A stretch of 64,000 nt of DNA from Variibacter gotjawalensis (lineage in GTDB: Bacteria; Pseudomonadota; Alphaproteobacteria; Rhizobiales; Xanthobacteraceae): contig NZ_AP014946.1 in NCBI RefSeq assembly GCF_002355335.1, positions 3,735,501 through 3,799,500 on the forward strand. Direction: 5' to 3'. The notes below the pieces were generated by a model. It did not search any database and was not told where the DNA came from. It saw only the letters and a program-made list of their open reading frames with translations. Of the stretch, positions 42,684 through 50,380 are shown piece by piece (the first letter of the stretch is position 1; every line of letters starts with the position of its first letter). A program made the translations under genes and the position numbers.

Positions 42684-43565
42684 TTACTGCAATGGGCTCG
42701 CGGCAAGCTCAAGCCGCGACGCCGCGATCGAGAACTTCGCAAGATCGAGCTTCGGCTTCTTCGGCGGGGTCGGGCCCGGAAAGGCGGACTTCAGCTCGCG
42801 GATGGCCTTCTGCACATTGCCGAACGCTTTCGCATCCTTCTTCTTCAAATCCGCTGCGACGACTTTCAGCATATCCTCGCCGTGAAAGATGAAGCCGCGC
42901 GCGTCCTGATACTCGACCGGCTTGGTGAATTTCCCGTCCTCGATCGCATTGCCGTACTCGCCGAGCGCCGACTTCACGAGCGCCAGCACAACTGTCATCG
43001 TGAAGGGCGCGAAATCTTTCTGCTTCGCCTTGATGCTCGCCTCGGCAGCGACAAGCGAGTCATTCACGGTCTTCCAAGCCTTCGTGTAAGCCGCGCCGCC
43101 CTTCTTGTCCTTCACGCTGTCCGCAAGCGCCGTCAGCGCTTCCTCGAACTCGGGCGTGTTGTAGTCTTTCAGCTGATCCTTGATGCCGGCGTAAATCTCT
43201 TCGCTCGGGTGAAGGAAATGCGGCAGCGCCGCGTCCCACTGCTTGCCCTTCACGAGCTCATTACCGACAAACAGATGCCCGCGGATTTGCGCGATGCGCA
43301 GAGTGAACAGCTGATCGGGCGGCAGGTTCGCGCCGCCTTCGCCCCCGGCCTCGCCACCCTCGCCTTCGCCGCTTTGCTGCGCGGTGGCGCCATGGCCCGC
43401 ATGCTGCGCGAGGCGCATGCGCATCGTCGACATCGAGCCATCGGATTTCTGCGTGAAGCCGCTCGGCGGAATGCTGGTCGATCCGGCCAGGACGGTCTGC
43501 GCCGCCGGCGCTCCCGCGATCACGAACGCTCCAACACCGATCCAGATTTTCGTCGACTTCTTCAT
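42684..43565 (-). CDS. secreted alpha-helical protein, possibly imelysin/EfeO-like; function unknown
   Basis: 293 aa. Signal peptide (KIWIGVGAFVIAGAPAAQT), then a Met/His-containing stretch (MSTMRMRLAQHAGHG) and a Gly/Glu linker (about 64-80). From about residue 82 to the end it looks all-helical in repeated pairs. The sequence H116-F-L-H119-P-S-E122-E gives an HxxE that is reminiscent of the imelysin/EfeO M75 metal motif. I could not confirm that family. Upstream of, and on the same strand as, the peroxidase-cupredoxin gene. A metal- or haem-related role is inference. Confidence 0.72.
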   Translation of the reverse strand: MKKSTKIWIGVGAFVIAGAPAAQTVLAGSTSIPPSGFTQKSDGSMSTMRMRLAQHAGHGATAQQSGEGEGGEAGGEGGANLPPDQLFTLRIAQIRGHLFVGNELVKGKQWDAALPHFLHPSEEIYAGIKDQLKDYNTPEFEEALTALADSVKDKKGGAAYTKAWKTVNDSLVAAEASIKAKQKDFAPFTMTVVLALVKSALGEYGNAIEDGKFTKPVEYQDARGFIFHGEDMLKVVAADLKKKDAKAFGNVQKAIRELKSAFPGPTPPKKPKLDLAKFSIAASRLELAASPLQ

Positions 43566-43655
43566 TGCCAGTCCACCGCAATACGTTGCTCAAAACCTGC
43601 GCAACGATTTAAAGGTGGCTACCGCCGTTGTCACTCGAACAACGCGTGATGCCAA

Positions 43656-43678
43656 TACATTAGACCTATAACAATGTA
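43656..43678 (+). promoter_or_regulatory. candidate operator/promoter upstream of the PiuC gene
   Basis: TACATT (43656-43661) and AATGTA (43673-43678) are inverted around an 11-base spacer that contains a -10-like TATAAC (43667-43672). It ends eight bases before the ATG, so a dimeric repressor bound here would block the promoter. No Fur, Irr or other known box was recognised. Confidence 0.35.
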
Positions 43679-43685
43679 GGCCAAG

Positions 43686-44348
43686 ATGCAGATCGTGATC
43701 CAAGACGTTCTCGACGCCGCCGAGGTCAAGCGCGCTCGCGCAGCTATCGCGAAGGCAAAGTTCGTCGACGGCCGCGAGACGGCCGGTTGGGCCGCGAAGG
43801 GCGTCAAGCGCAACGAGCAAGCCTCGGCGCTCGACGCGACGCTCGATCCGATCCGCAAACTCGTCACCGATCGCATCGCGAAGAATTCGCTATTCGCGAT
43901 GGCGGTGCGCGCGAAGCAACTCAGCCCCCTGCTCTTCTCCCGCTACAAAGGCGAGATGCATTATGGCTCGCATGTCGACGATGCGATCATGCAGGGTATG
44001 CGCGTGGACATATCGTTCACGCTCTTCCTTGCCGATCCGTCAAAATATGACGGCGGCGAATTGGTAATCGAAAGCACGTCGGGAGAAGAGACGTTCAAAC
44101 TCGAAGCCGGGTCGATGATCGTCTATCCGGCAACGACGCTGCATCGTGTCGAGCCGGTCACGCGCGGCGAACGCATCGCGGCGGTCGGCTGGGCGAGGAG
44201 TTTCATCCGCGATCCTGCGCAGCGCGAACTGCTGTTCGATCTCGACACGGCGCGGCGTGTCGTCTTCGAGCGCGACGGAAAATCTCCGGCTTTCGACTTG
44301 ATGTCGAAGTCGCTCGCCAATCTCGTCCGCATGTGGGCGGACGACTAA
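43686..44348 (+). CDS. PiuC/YbiX-type Fe(II)/2-oxoglutarate dioxygenase
   Basis: 220 aa. The iron ligands are H96-V-D98 (HYGSHVDDA) and H153 (TTLHRVEPV), with R163 as the 2-oxoglutarate-binding Arg (RGERIAAVGW). This is the PKHD-type hydroxylase family of which PiuC is a member, usually encoded next to TonB-dependent siderophore receptors and iron-controlled. There is no receptor here. Divergent from the helical protein gene across 120 bases. Confidence 0.92.
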   Translation: MQIVIQDVLDAAEVKRARAAIAKAKFVDGRETAGWAAKGVKRNEQASALDATLDPIRKLVTDRIAKNSLFAMAVRAKQLSPLLFSRYKGEMHYGSHVDDAIMQGMRVDISFTLFLADPSKYDGGELVIESTSGEETFKLEAGSMIVYPATTLHRVEPVTRGERIAAVGWARSFIRDPAQRELLFDLDTARRVVFERDGKSPAFDLMSKSLANLVRMWADD

Positions 44349-44351
44349 AAT

Positions 44352-44382
44352 TGGCCGCTCCGAACATCGCCCGGAACGGCCA
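44352..44382. terminator. shared terminator between PiuC and the Met/His-rich gene
   Basis: TGGCCG (44352-44357) pairs with CGGCCA (44377-44382), and TCCG (44359-44362) with CGGA (44372-44375), one C-A mismatch between them and a 9-base loop. It sits in the gap between the two convergent stops; an AT-rich flank exists on both sides. Confidence 0.6.
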
Positions 44383-44389
44383 GTGTAAT

Positions 44390-44641
44390 TTACATGTCGC
44401 GCATCATCCGGCGCTTCTTCATCATCCGCTTATGCTTCATCATGCGGTGATGCTTCATGTGCCGGTGCTTCATGTTCCGATGCTTCATCATGCGCTCGCG
44501 GCGCATGCCGTCTTGCATAGTGGCGTCAGCATGCGCCCCGAGACCGGCCACCGATAGCCGGCCGGTGGCGCTGGCCTGCGCTTGAGCGCCGGCGAATACG
44601 AAGAGCGAAGCTGCGAGAAGTGTGCGTGCGATTATTGTCAT
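44390..44641 (-). CDS. small secreted Met/His/Arg-rich repetitive protein
   Basis: 83 aa from the ATG at 44641, with a strong GGAGGAAACA ribosome-binding site. A signal peptide (RTLLAASLFVFAGAQAQA) is followed by a short spacer and a 33-residue tail (51-83) made of units such as MMKHRNMKH, HMKHH, MMKHKRMM. That tail has 11 Met, 6 His and 14 Lys/Arg. Met/His spacing of this kind is used by periplasmic copper or silver binders; the many Lys/Arg would also bind anions or nucleic acids. The function is unknown. Neighbours (PiuC, peroxidase-cupredoxin) fit a metal role, as inference. Confidence 0.75.
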   Translation of the reverse strand: MTIIARTLLAASLFVFAGAQAQASATGRLSVAGLGAHADATMQDGMRRERMMKHRNMKHRHMKHHRMMKHKRMMKKRRMMRDM

Positions 44642-44722
44642 TGTTTCCTCCATGAGGGAGTTAGGCACTCCGCAGTTACGTTCGGAGGAGCACATTCGTT
44701 GCTTCGAAAAACACGCCGAGAG

Positions 44723-44735
44723 GAGAATGTTTCTC
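44723..44735 (-). promoter_or_regulatory. GAGAA-N3-TTCTC palindrome upstream of the Met/His-rich gene
   Basis: Perfect 5-bp arms (44723-44727 and 44731-44735) in the 183-base upstream region of the small protein. It could be an operator; no promoter is placed with confidence, and Mrp ends on the other side of the gap. Confidence 0.3.
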
Positions 44736-44824
44736 AACTCCGTGCGTGGCGTACGCCCACAGTCATCAGGGCACCGGCCAGCGGTGCCTTCAGCGAATTC
44801 ATCGCGATAACGTGAAGCGCGAGC

Positions 44825-45988
44825 TCAAGCCTCGATGACGATCTTCGGCGCCGGACGTCCACCACCGCCTGCAGCGATCTGATCGCGTACTTTCATCGCG
44901 ATCGCGCGATACGCTTTCGCGTGCACGCTTTCGGGATCGGTCGCGACGACCGGCTTGCCGGCATCCGACGTCTCGCGGATCGCCATATGCAGCGGCACCT
45001 CGCCGAGGAACGGCACGCCCAGGCGCTCTGCTTCTTTCCGCGCGCCGCCGTGGCCGAAGATGTGCGACTCGGTCCCGCATTCCGGGCAAACGAAGGTGCT
45101 CATATTCTCGACGATGCCGAGCACCGGCACGTCGACGCGTTTGAACATCGCGATGCCGCGCCGCGCGTCGATCAGCGCCAGATCCTGCGGCGTCGAGACG
45201 ATCACGGCGCCGCGCAGCGGCACCTGCTGCGCCATCGTCAGTTGCGCATCGCCGGTGCCGGGCGGCATGTCGACGACGAGAACGTCGAGCGTGCCCCACT
45301 CCACTTCGCGCAGCATCTGCGTCAGCGCCGACATGACCATCGGACCGCGCCAGATCATTGGCGTCTCTTCCTCGATGAGGAAGCCGATCGACATCACGCT
45401 CATGCCGTAGGCCGTGATCGGCTTGAGGCGATTGCCGCCGAGCGTCTCCGGCTTCTCGCGCACGGCGAGCAGCTTCGGCACCGACGGTCCGTAAATGTCG
45501 GCGTCGAGCATGCCGACACGCAGGCCGAGATCGCGCAGCGCGAGCGCGAGATTGACCGCCGTCGTCGATTTGCCGACGCCGCCCTTGCCCGACGCGACCG
45601 CAATGATCGACGCGATGCCCGGCACCGCATTGCCGGTCGACTGTTTCGCCGGCTGTCCGTGCGAATGCGAATGACCGCCGTGAGCGTGCGAATGTCCGCC
45701 ACCCCCTGCAGCTGGGCGCGGTGCAGGTGCGCTGGCCCCGCCGGCCCGCTCTGCCGTCAGCGCGACCATCACGGAGACGACGCCCGGCATTGCCTTCACG
45801 GCGGCTTCCGCCTGCGCGCGCACGTTCTCCCATTGCTTGATCGCGCTTGCCGCGATGCTGATCGAGAAGAACACCTTGCCGTCCGTCACGACGACGTCCG
45901 AGAGACGGCCCGTCTGCGGCAGCGGGACATTCTCGGGGCTCATCACGGCGCCGAGCCGCGCTGTCACGTCGTCTTTTGAAACCGGCAT
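44825..45988 (-). CDS. mrp: Mrp/ApbC-family iron-sulfur carrier ATPase with His-rich linker
   Basis: 387 aa. N-terminal MIP18/DUF59-like domain (1-80), then a linker, then a P-loop ATPase with deviant Walker A GKGGVGKST (134-142) and the cluster-binding C301-x2-C304 (VCPECG). Mrp proteins bind and hand over Fe-S clusters. The linker (85-120) contains HSHAHGGHSHSHG, a strongly metal-chelating segment absent from typical Mrp proteins. ATG at 45988 with the normal MPVSKDDV start; the frame open to 46144 is not coding. Confidence 0.94.
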   Translation of the reverse strand: MPVSKDDVTARLGAVMSPENVPLPQTGRLSDVVVTDGKVFFSISIAASAIKQWENVRAQAEAAVKAMPGVVSVMVALTAERAGGASAPAPRPAAGGGGHSHAHGGHSHSHGQPAKQSTGNAVPGIASIIAVASGKGGVGKSTTAVNLALALRDLGLRVGMLDADIYGPSVPKLLAVREKPETLGGNRLKPITAYGMSVMSIGFLIEEETPMIWRGPMVMSALTQMLREVEWGTLDVLVVDMPPGTGDAQLTMAQQVPLRGAVIVSTPQDLALIDARRGIAMFKRVDVPVLGIVENMSTFVCPECGTESHIFGHGGARKEAERLGVPFLGEVPLHMAIRETSDAGKPVVATDPESVHAKAYRAIAMKVRDQIAAGGGGRPAPKIVIEA

Positions 45989-46157
45989 GCCGAAAATCCT
46001 GAAAAGGCTGGCGAATGCTCGCCTTGGCTGGGCACCGTTATGCGGAGCCCGGTTGTAAGGGTCAACCCAGCGCGCAACCCAAGGCGCTACCAAGCCGCTA
46101 CCGTTGACTATGGCGGCGGTTGCGGGGCACACCACTCGCCACAACGCGGAGGATATA

Positions 46158-47027
46158 ATGGCGAAAGTTGCATTTCTTGGTTTGGGCGTGATGGGTTACC
46201 CGATGGCGCGGCACCTGAAGGAAAAGGGTGGCCACGACGTCACGGTCTACAATCGCACCTTCGCGAAAGCCGAAAAGTGGGCCAAGGAATACGGCGGCAA
46301 AGCCGCCAAGACCCCGAAAGAGGCAGCCACCGGCCAAGACTTTGTCATGATGTGCGTCGGCAATGACAACGACGTGCGCTCGGTCACGCTCGGTGACGAC
46401 GGCGCTTTCGCCGGCATGACCAAGGGCAAGATCTTCGTCGACCACACGACGGCGTCCGCCGAGGTCGCGCGCGAGCTTTATGCAGAAGCCAAAAAGAGTG
46501 GCTTCGATTTCGTCGATGCTCCGGTGTCGGGCGGCCAAGCCGGCGCCGAGAATGGCGTGCTCACCGTGATGTGCGGCGGCGACGCCGGTCCGTTCGGTGA
46601 AGCCGAGAAGGTCATCGCCTCGTATGCGCGCATGTGCAAGCTGCTCGGCGCTTCGGGCTCGGGCCAGCTCGCCAAGATGGTGAACCAGATCTGCATCGCG
46701 GGTCTGGTGCAGGGCCTTTCGGAAGGCATCCATTTCGCGACGAAAGCCGGTCTCGATATTGAAGCGCTCGTCGCGACGATCTCAAAGGGCGCTGCGCAGT
46801 CCTGGCAGATGGAAAATCGCTACAAGGCGATGATCGAGAACAAGTTCGAGTTCGGCTTTGCGGTCGATTGGATGCGCAAGGATCTCTCGATCTGCCTCGC
46901 CGAATCCCGCCGCAACGGCGCGAACCTTCCGGTCACCGCGCTCGTCGATCAGTTCTACGCCGAAGTGCAGAAGATGGGCGGCGGCCGCTGGGATACGGCG
47001 AGCTTGTTCGCGCGACTGTCGCGCTGA
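46158..47027 (+). CDS. 3-hydroxyisobutyrate dehydrogenase-like NAD(P)-dependent oxidoreductase
   Basis: 289 aa. The N-terminal Rossmann fold has GLGVMG at 8-13; the substrate motif is DAPVSGGQAGAENG and the catalytic Lys is in GQLAKMVNQ near residue 176. This is the beta-hydroxyacid dehydrogenase family (HIBADH, tartronate semialdehyde reductase, GLYR). The exact substrate is not readable. ATG at 46158 with GGAGG seven bases upstream. Confidence 0.9.
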   Translation: MAKVAFLGLGVMGYPMARHLKEKGGHDVTVYNRTFAKAEKWAKEYGGKAAKTPKEAATGQDFVMMCVGNDNDVRSVTLGDDGAFAGMTKGKIFVDHTTASAEVARELYAEAKKSGFDFVDAPVSGGQAGAENGVLTVMCGGDAGPFGEAEKVIASYARMCKLLGASGSGQLAKMVNQICIAGLVQGLSEGIHFATKAGLDIEALVATISKGAAQSWQMENRYKAMIENKFEFGFAVDWMRKDLSICLAESRRNGANLPVTALVDQFYAEVQKMGGGRWDTASLFARLSR

Positions 47028-47049
47028 CGGACTGAGCGAACACCACAGG

Positions 47050-47080
47050 CGTCATGGCCCGGCTTGTCCGGGCCATGACG
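47050..47080. repeat. CGTCATGGCC-family palindromic repeat, short copy
   Basis: Perfect 13-bp stem CGTCATGGCCCGG (47050-47062) with CCGGGCCATGACG (47068-47080), loop CTTGT. It is the minimal form of the element at 5321-5411, and lies between the dehydrogenase and the TIR protein. Confidence 0.85.
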
Positions 47081-47100
47081 AACGCAGTTTCAGTGCTCGC

Positions 47101-49179
47101 CTAATCCACCACCGCGGCGTCGACGAAGCGCCAGCCGATCGGGCGCTCCTTGTCGGACTGACCGAACAGCCCGATCGCACCGCCGGCGCGTGGCGGCTGC
47201 CCCGGAATTTCCGTGACCTTCGTGTCGTTGATGTAGAGCGTCGCGATGCCGTTCGACATGCCGACTTTCAACTGGTTGATGTCGTTCGCGCCGGTTTTGA
47301 TGACCGCCGACTTCGTGCGCTTCACCACCGTGACCCACTCGTCGTCGATCAGACGATAGATATCGAATGTGCCGTCGCGGAAGAGGCTCGCCTCGTAGAA
47401 GTTCTTGTTGTTCTGCCCCCAGAACGCGATGCCGCCCGACGCGATTTCCTCCGCTTGAACCGGCTCGCTCGGCCAACGCAGATTCACGCACGCTGTCGCG
47501 TTGACGTAACGCAGCGCCGAGTAGAGCAGCGTGCGCGTACGGTTCTCCTGCGGCTTAATGACGAGATTGCCGCCGTCGTAAAACGCCGTGGTCGCAAGAT
47601 CGCCCCAGCCGCCGTCCGGCCGCTTGAAGTCGTCCGCGAAAGCCGTGTCGCTGCTCTGCTTGCATTCAAGCTTTGCCGTCGCCGCGCGTTGCGCCTTCGA
47701 CGACACCGGCCGCTGCGCCAGCGGCTCATCCTCGACGACCGCGATGCTGGTGAAGCGCCACTGATTTCCGCGATCGGATTCCGATTCGCCATGCAATCCG
47801 ACAGCGCCGCCGTCTTTCGGCGGCTGGCCGCGGAAGTCAACAAGCTTCTGACCATTCGCGAAGAACGTTCCGTTGCTCTCCTTAAACGTGACCTGCAGCT
47901 CGTTGACCGAGTCGAGGCCCGTGCGCAAATGCTCAGACTTCGTGCGCGGGACGACCGGGATCCATTCGCCGCTCAAACGGCGATACACCTGATAGGTGCC
48001 GTCGATGTAAACCTGCGCCAGATAGTAATTCTGATAGTCGGTCGCCCAGAACGCGACGCCGCCGCTCGCGACACCGTCTAGCTTCGTCGCCTGCGGCGGA
48101 GCACGCACGGTCGCGCAGACCGACGCTGCCTTGAAGCGCATCGGACGATACAGCCAAGTCAGTAGACCCGGATCCTTGAAGTTGAACACCATCTGCCCGT
48201 TCTCGACGTAGCGAGACGCGGACGGATCGTCCCAGCCTGGATTGAGCGGCGAGAAATTGTCGCGGAACGCATACACGGTCGCGGTGCCGCACGTTGCGGG
48301 CGGCGCGGACGAAGTCTGTCGCTGCGGCGGCGGCTGCGGCGCCGGTGGTGGCGTCGGCTGCACGCTCGGTTGCGGCGCGGGTGTTGGCGCAGGCGTCGGC
48401 GCTGGTTGCGGAGCCGGCGGAGATGACGTCGACGACACCACCGATCCGCCGGGGCTGGTGACCGTCGTTGTCGTCGTACCACCGCCCTTTTTCGTGTCGG
48501 GCGCAAAGATGCCGATAACCACCAGCCCGACGAAACCGGCGACGATCACACCGAGACCGATCGCAACATATTTGAACCAGTTGCGGCCCCCAGGCGCGGC
48601 GGCTGCCGCCGTCGTCTGCGTGAGCGGCTGACTGCGCGGCGGCTGCGTCAGGTTCTGCGCGTACATCTCGGTGCGGCGCGGCGGTACGGCGACCTCGCCA
48701 CCGGTGTCCGGCGCGCCGGGCACGATCTTGTCCATCGCGCGCACGAGACGATCCATGTGCAGATGGAAATCGCGTCCGCTGTCGACCACTGCCGCATTGC
48801 GATACGCAAGATTGCGCAATGTCTCCGGAAGCTCGGAGGGCTGCGGCATGATCGCGTTGTCAACGAGAACCGGGATAACCGGGATCTTGCGGGCGAGCGC
48901 AGTCTCGACCTCGATGCGAACCGGATCGGTGTCCTCGCTGATGCGCGATGGCCCGCCCGTCGCCGATGCGCCGATCCAGCGCGGCCCCATGATGGCGAGC
49001 ACGACGTCGGTCTCGGCGAGCGCTTCCTTGATGTAGTCGCGGAAATCGATGCCGAACGGGATGCTGTCGATATCCATGAAGATCGACTGGTCGCCATAAT
49101 GGCCAACCAGACGGTCACGGATTCGACCTGTCAGCGCTTCCGAGTCGGCACGCCGGTAAGAGATGACGATTTTCGCCAT
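47101..49179 (-). CDS. TIR-transmembrane protein with two duplicated exterior beta domains
   Basis: 692 aa. Residues 1-155 are a bacterial TIR domain: IVISYRRADSEALTGRI, IFMDIDSIPFGIDF, VVLAIMGPRWIG, and DPVRIEVETALARKIPVIPV with the likely catalytic Glu90 or Glu92. A membrane helix spans about 203-225 (VAIGLGVIVAGFVGLVVIGI). A Pro/Ala/Gln linker (254-288) follows, then two related domains, about 305-482 and 513-692. Both contain ASGG-[V/I]-AFW, a D-G-T-[Y/F] strand, R-T-K-S and GQPP-x2-GGA-[V/I]-GL. These resemble DUF1080/concanavalin-like modules. Topology suggests TIR inside and the pair outside. Neither the ligand nor any enzyme activity is known. Confidence 0.9.
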   Translation of the reverse strand: MAKIVISYRRADSEALTGRIRDRLVGHYGDQSIFMDIDSIPFGIDFRDYIKEALAETDVVLAIMGPRWIGASATGGPSRISEDTDPVRIEVETALARKIPVIPVLVDNAIMPQPSELPETLRNLAYRNAAVVDSGRDFHLHMDRLVRAMDKIVPGAPDTGGEVAVPPRRTEMYAQNLTQPPRSQPLTQTTAAAAAPGGRNWFKYVAIGLGVIVAGFVGLVVIGIFAPDTKKGGGTTTTTVTSPGGSVVSSTSSPPAPQPAPTPAPTPAPQPSVQPTPPPAPQPPPQRQTSSAPPATCGTATVYAFRDNFSPLNPGWDDPSASRYVENGQMVFNFKDPGLLTWLYRPMRFKAASVCATVRAPPQATKLDGVASGGVAFWATDYQNYYLAQVYIDGTYQVYRRLSGEWIPVVPRTKSEHLRTGLDSVNELQVTFKESNGTFFANGQKLVDFRGQPPKDGGAVGLHGESESDRGNQWRFTSIAVVEDEPLAQRPVSSKAQRAATAKLECKQSSDTAFADDFKRPDGGWGDLATTAFYDGGNLVIKPQENRTRTLLYSALRYVNATACVNLRWPSEPVQAEEIASGGIAFWGQNNKNFYEASLFRDGTFDIYRLIDDEWVTVVKRTKSAVIKTGANDINQLKVGMSNGIATLYINDTKVTEIPGQPPRAGGAIGLFGQSDKERPIGWRFVDAAVVD

Positions 49180-49305
49180 GCTTGCCCTATTTCACCCGGC
49201 GCACTTGCACGAGGCGTGCCGCATTTCAGTGGGCGTGCACGACAGCCGGCAAGCCCGAGTTGATTTCACGCATTAATGGCCGCCGCAGGGTGTGTCCGTC
49301 AACTG

Positions 49306-50259
49306 CTACCGAGACGATCCTGTTGATGTCGCGGCATCAAATGGCACCCATTTGGCCTTGGTCTCTGCCATTTCGGCGAACAGCCAGTCGCGGAAGGCGC
49401 GCACCTTCGGCCGCGTCTCGTGCCCTTTCGGGCAGACGAAATGGTAGGCGCGCTCCGTGATCGGCAATTGTGGGCCGAACGGGATCACCAGCCTACCGTT
49501 ATGCACGTCGTCGGACGCGATGAGTTTGTAGGACATCGACACACCGGCCGCCGCCACCGCCGCGTCGAGCGCATGGTCCGCCACGTTGAAACGGAGCCCG
49601 CGTGAGCCGTCGATGCCATGCGCCCCGGCGACTTCCAGCCACTCGGACCAGTTCGGCGGGCGCTGCGACGATGTCGGAATGTCGTAGTGGATGAGCGAAA
49701 ACCGCGCGAGATCGTCGACCGTGCGCAATCCAGCCTCGATCAGGCGCGGGCTGCAGACCGGCACCACCGAGTCGTCGAACAGCTTCTCGACGTAGAGTTC
49801 CGGGTGATGCCCGTCGCTGAGGCGGATCGCGACATCGACGCCGTCAGCCGTGAAATCCGCCACCGCGAGGCTGGCCGCGAGCCGCGGATCGACCTCCGGG
49901 TGCTGGTTGAGAAACTTCCACAGCCTTGGCACCAGCCATTTCGCCGTGAAACCCGGTGTCGCGCTGATGACCAGGAAGCGGTCTTCCTTGCGCCGGCCGA
50001 GCCGTCCGATCGCATCGTGCAGCGCTTCGAAGCCCGCATGCAGGCCGGGATAAAGCATGTCCCCGGCCTCGGTGAGCTCGATCGAACGCGCGCGGCGGTG
50101 AAACAGCGGGACCCCGAGCTGATCCTCTAAGCCTTTGATCTGGTGCGATAATGCCGCCGGCGTGACGTGCAGCTCGTCGGCCGCCCGGGCAAACGAAAGA
50201 TGACGCGCGATCGCTTCGAAGGCACGGAGGGCGTTCAATGGCGGCAATGGCCTGCGCAT
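49306..50259 (-). CDS. LysR-family regulator (GcvA-like)
   Basis: 317 aa from Met at 50259, which gives the MRRPLPPLNALRAFEAIARH start typical of GcvA-type LysR proteins; an ATG at 50280 adds seven residues. The helix-turn-helix is FARAADELHVTPAALSHQIK, followed by the LysR effector-binding domain. Divergent from the DUF1127 gene. The intergenic region has paired TGAGATTCTCT sites that could be its operators. The inducer and targets are unknown. Confidence 0.93.
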   Translation of the reverse strand: MRRPLPPLNALRAFEAIARHLSFARAADELHVTPAALSHQIKGLEDQLGVPLFHRRARSIELTEAGDMLYPGLHAGFEALHDAIGRLGRRKEDRFLVISATPGFTAKWLVPRLWKFLNQHPEVDPRLAASLAVADFTADGVDVAIRLSDGHHPELYVEKLFDDSVVPVCSPRLIEAGLRTVDDLARFSLIHYDIPTSSQRPPNWSEWLEVAGAHGIDGSRGLRFNVADHALDAAVAAAGVSMSYKLIASDDVHNGRLVIPFGPQLPITERAYHFVCPKGHETRPKVRAFRDWLFAEMAETKAKWVPFDAATSTGSSR

Positions 50260-50262
50260 CGA

Positions 50263-50362
50263 TGAGATTCTCTCACTCATAAGGCGAGAAAGTATCGTTT
50301 GAAATGGCGCTCTGCAAGCGCGACATAGAGGTCAAAGCAAATTCGTACCCCTGAGATTCTCT
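50263..50362. promoter_or_regulatory. two direct repeats TGAGATTCTCT flanking the divergent LysR/DUF1127 promoter
   Basis: The same 11 bases occur at 50263-50273 and 50352-50362, each containing the 9-base palindrome GAGATTCTC, 89 bases apart. One is next to the regulator start and the other about 19 bases before the DUF1127 ATG, just ahead of its AGGAG ribosome-binding site. Paired dyads on a divergent promoter are typical of LysR-type operators. Confidence 0.55.
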
Positions 50363-50380
50363 AACCATAGGAGCATCCCC

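Noticed and set aside
44333-44557. A His/Leu-rich plus-strand frame over the Met/His gene
   Set aside because: It is a mirror of the repeated codons on the other strand, has no signal or ribosome-binding site, and overlaps the clear minus-strand gene.
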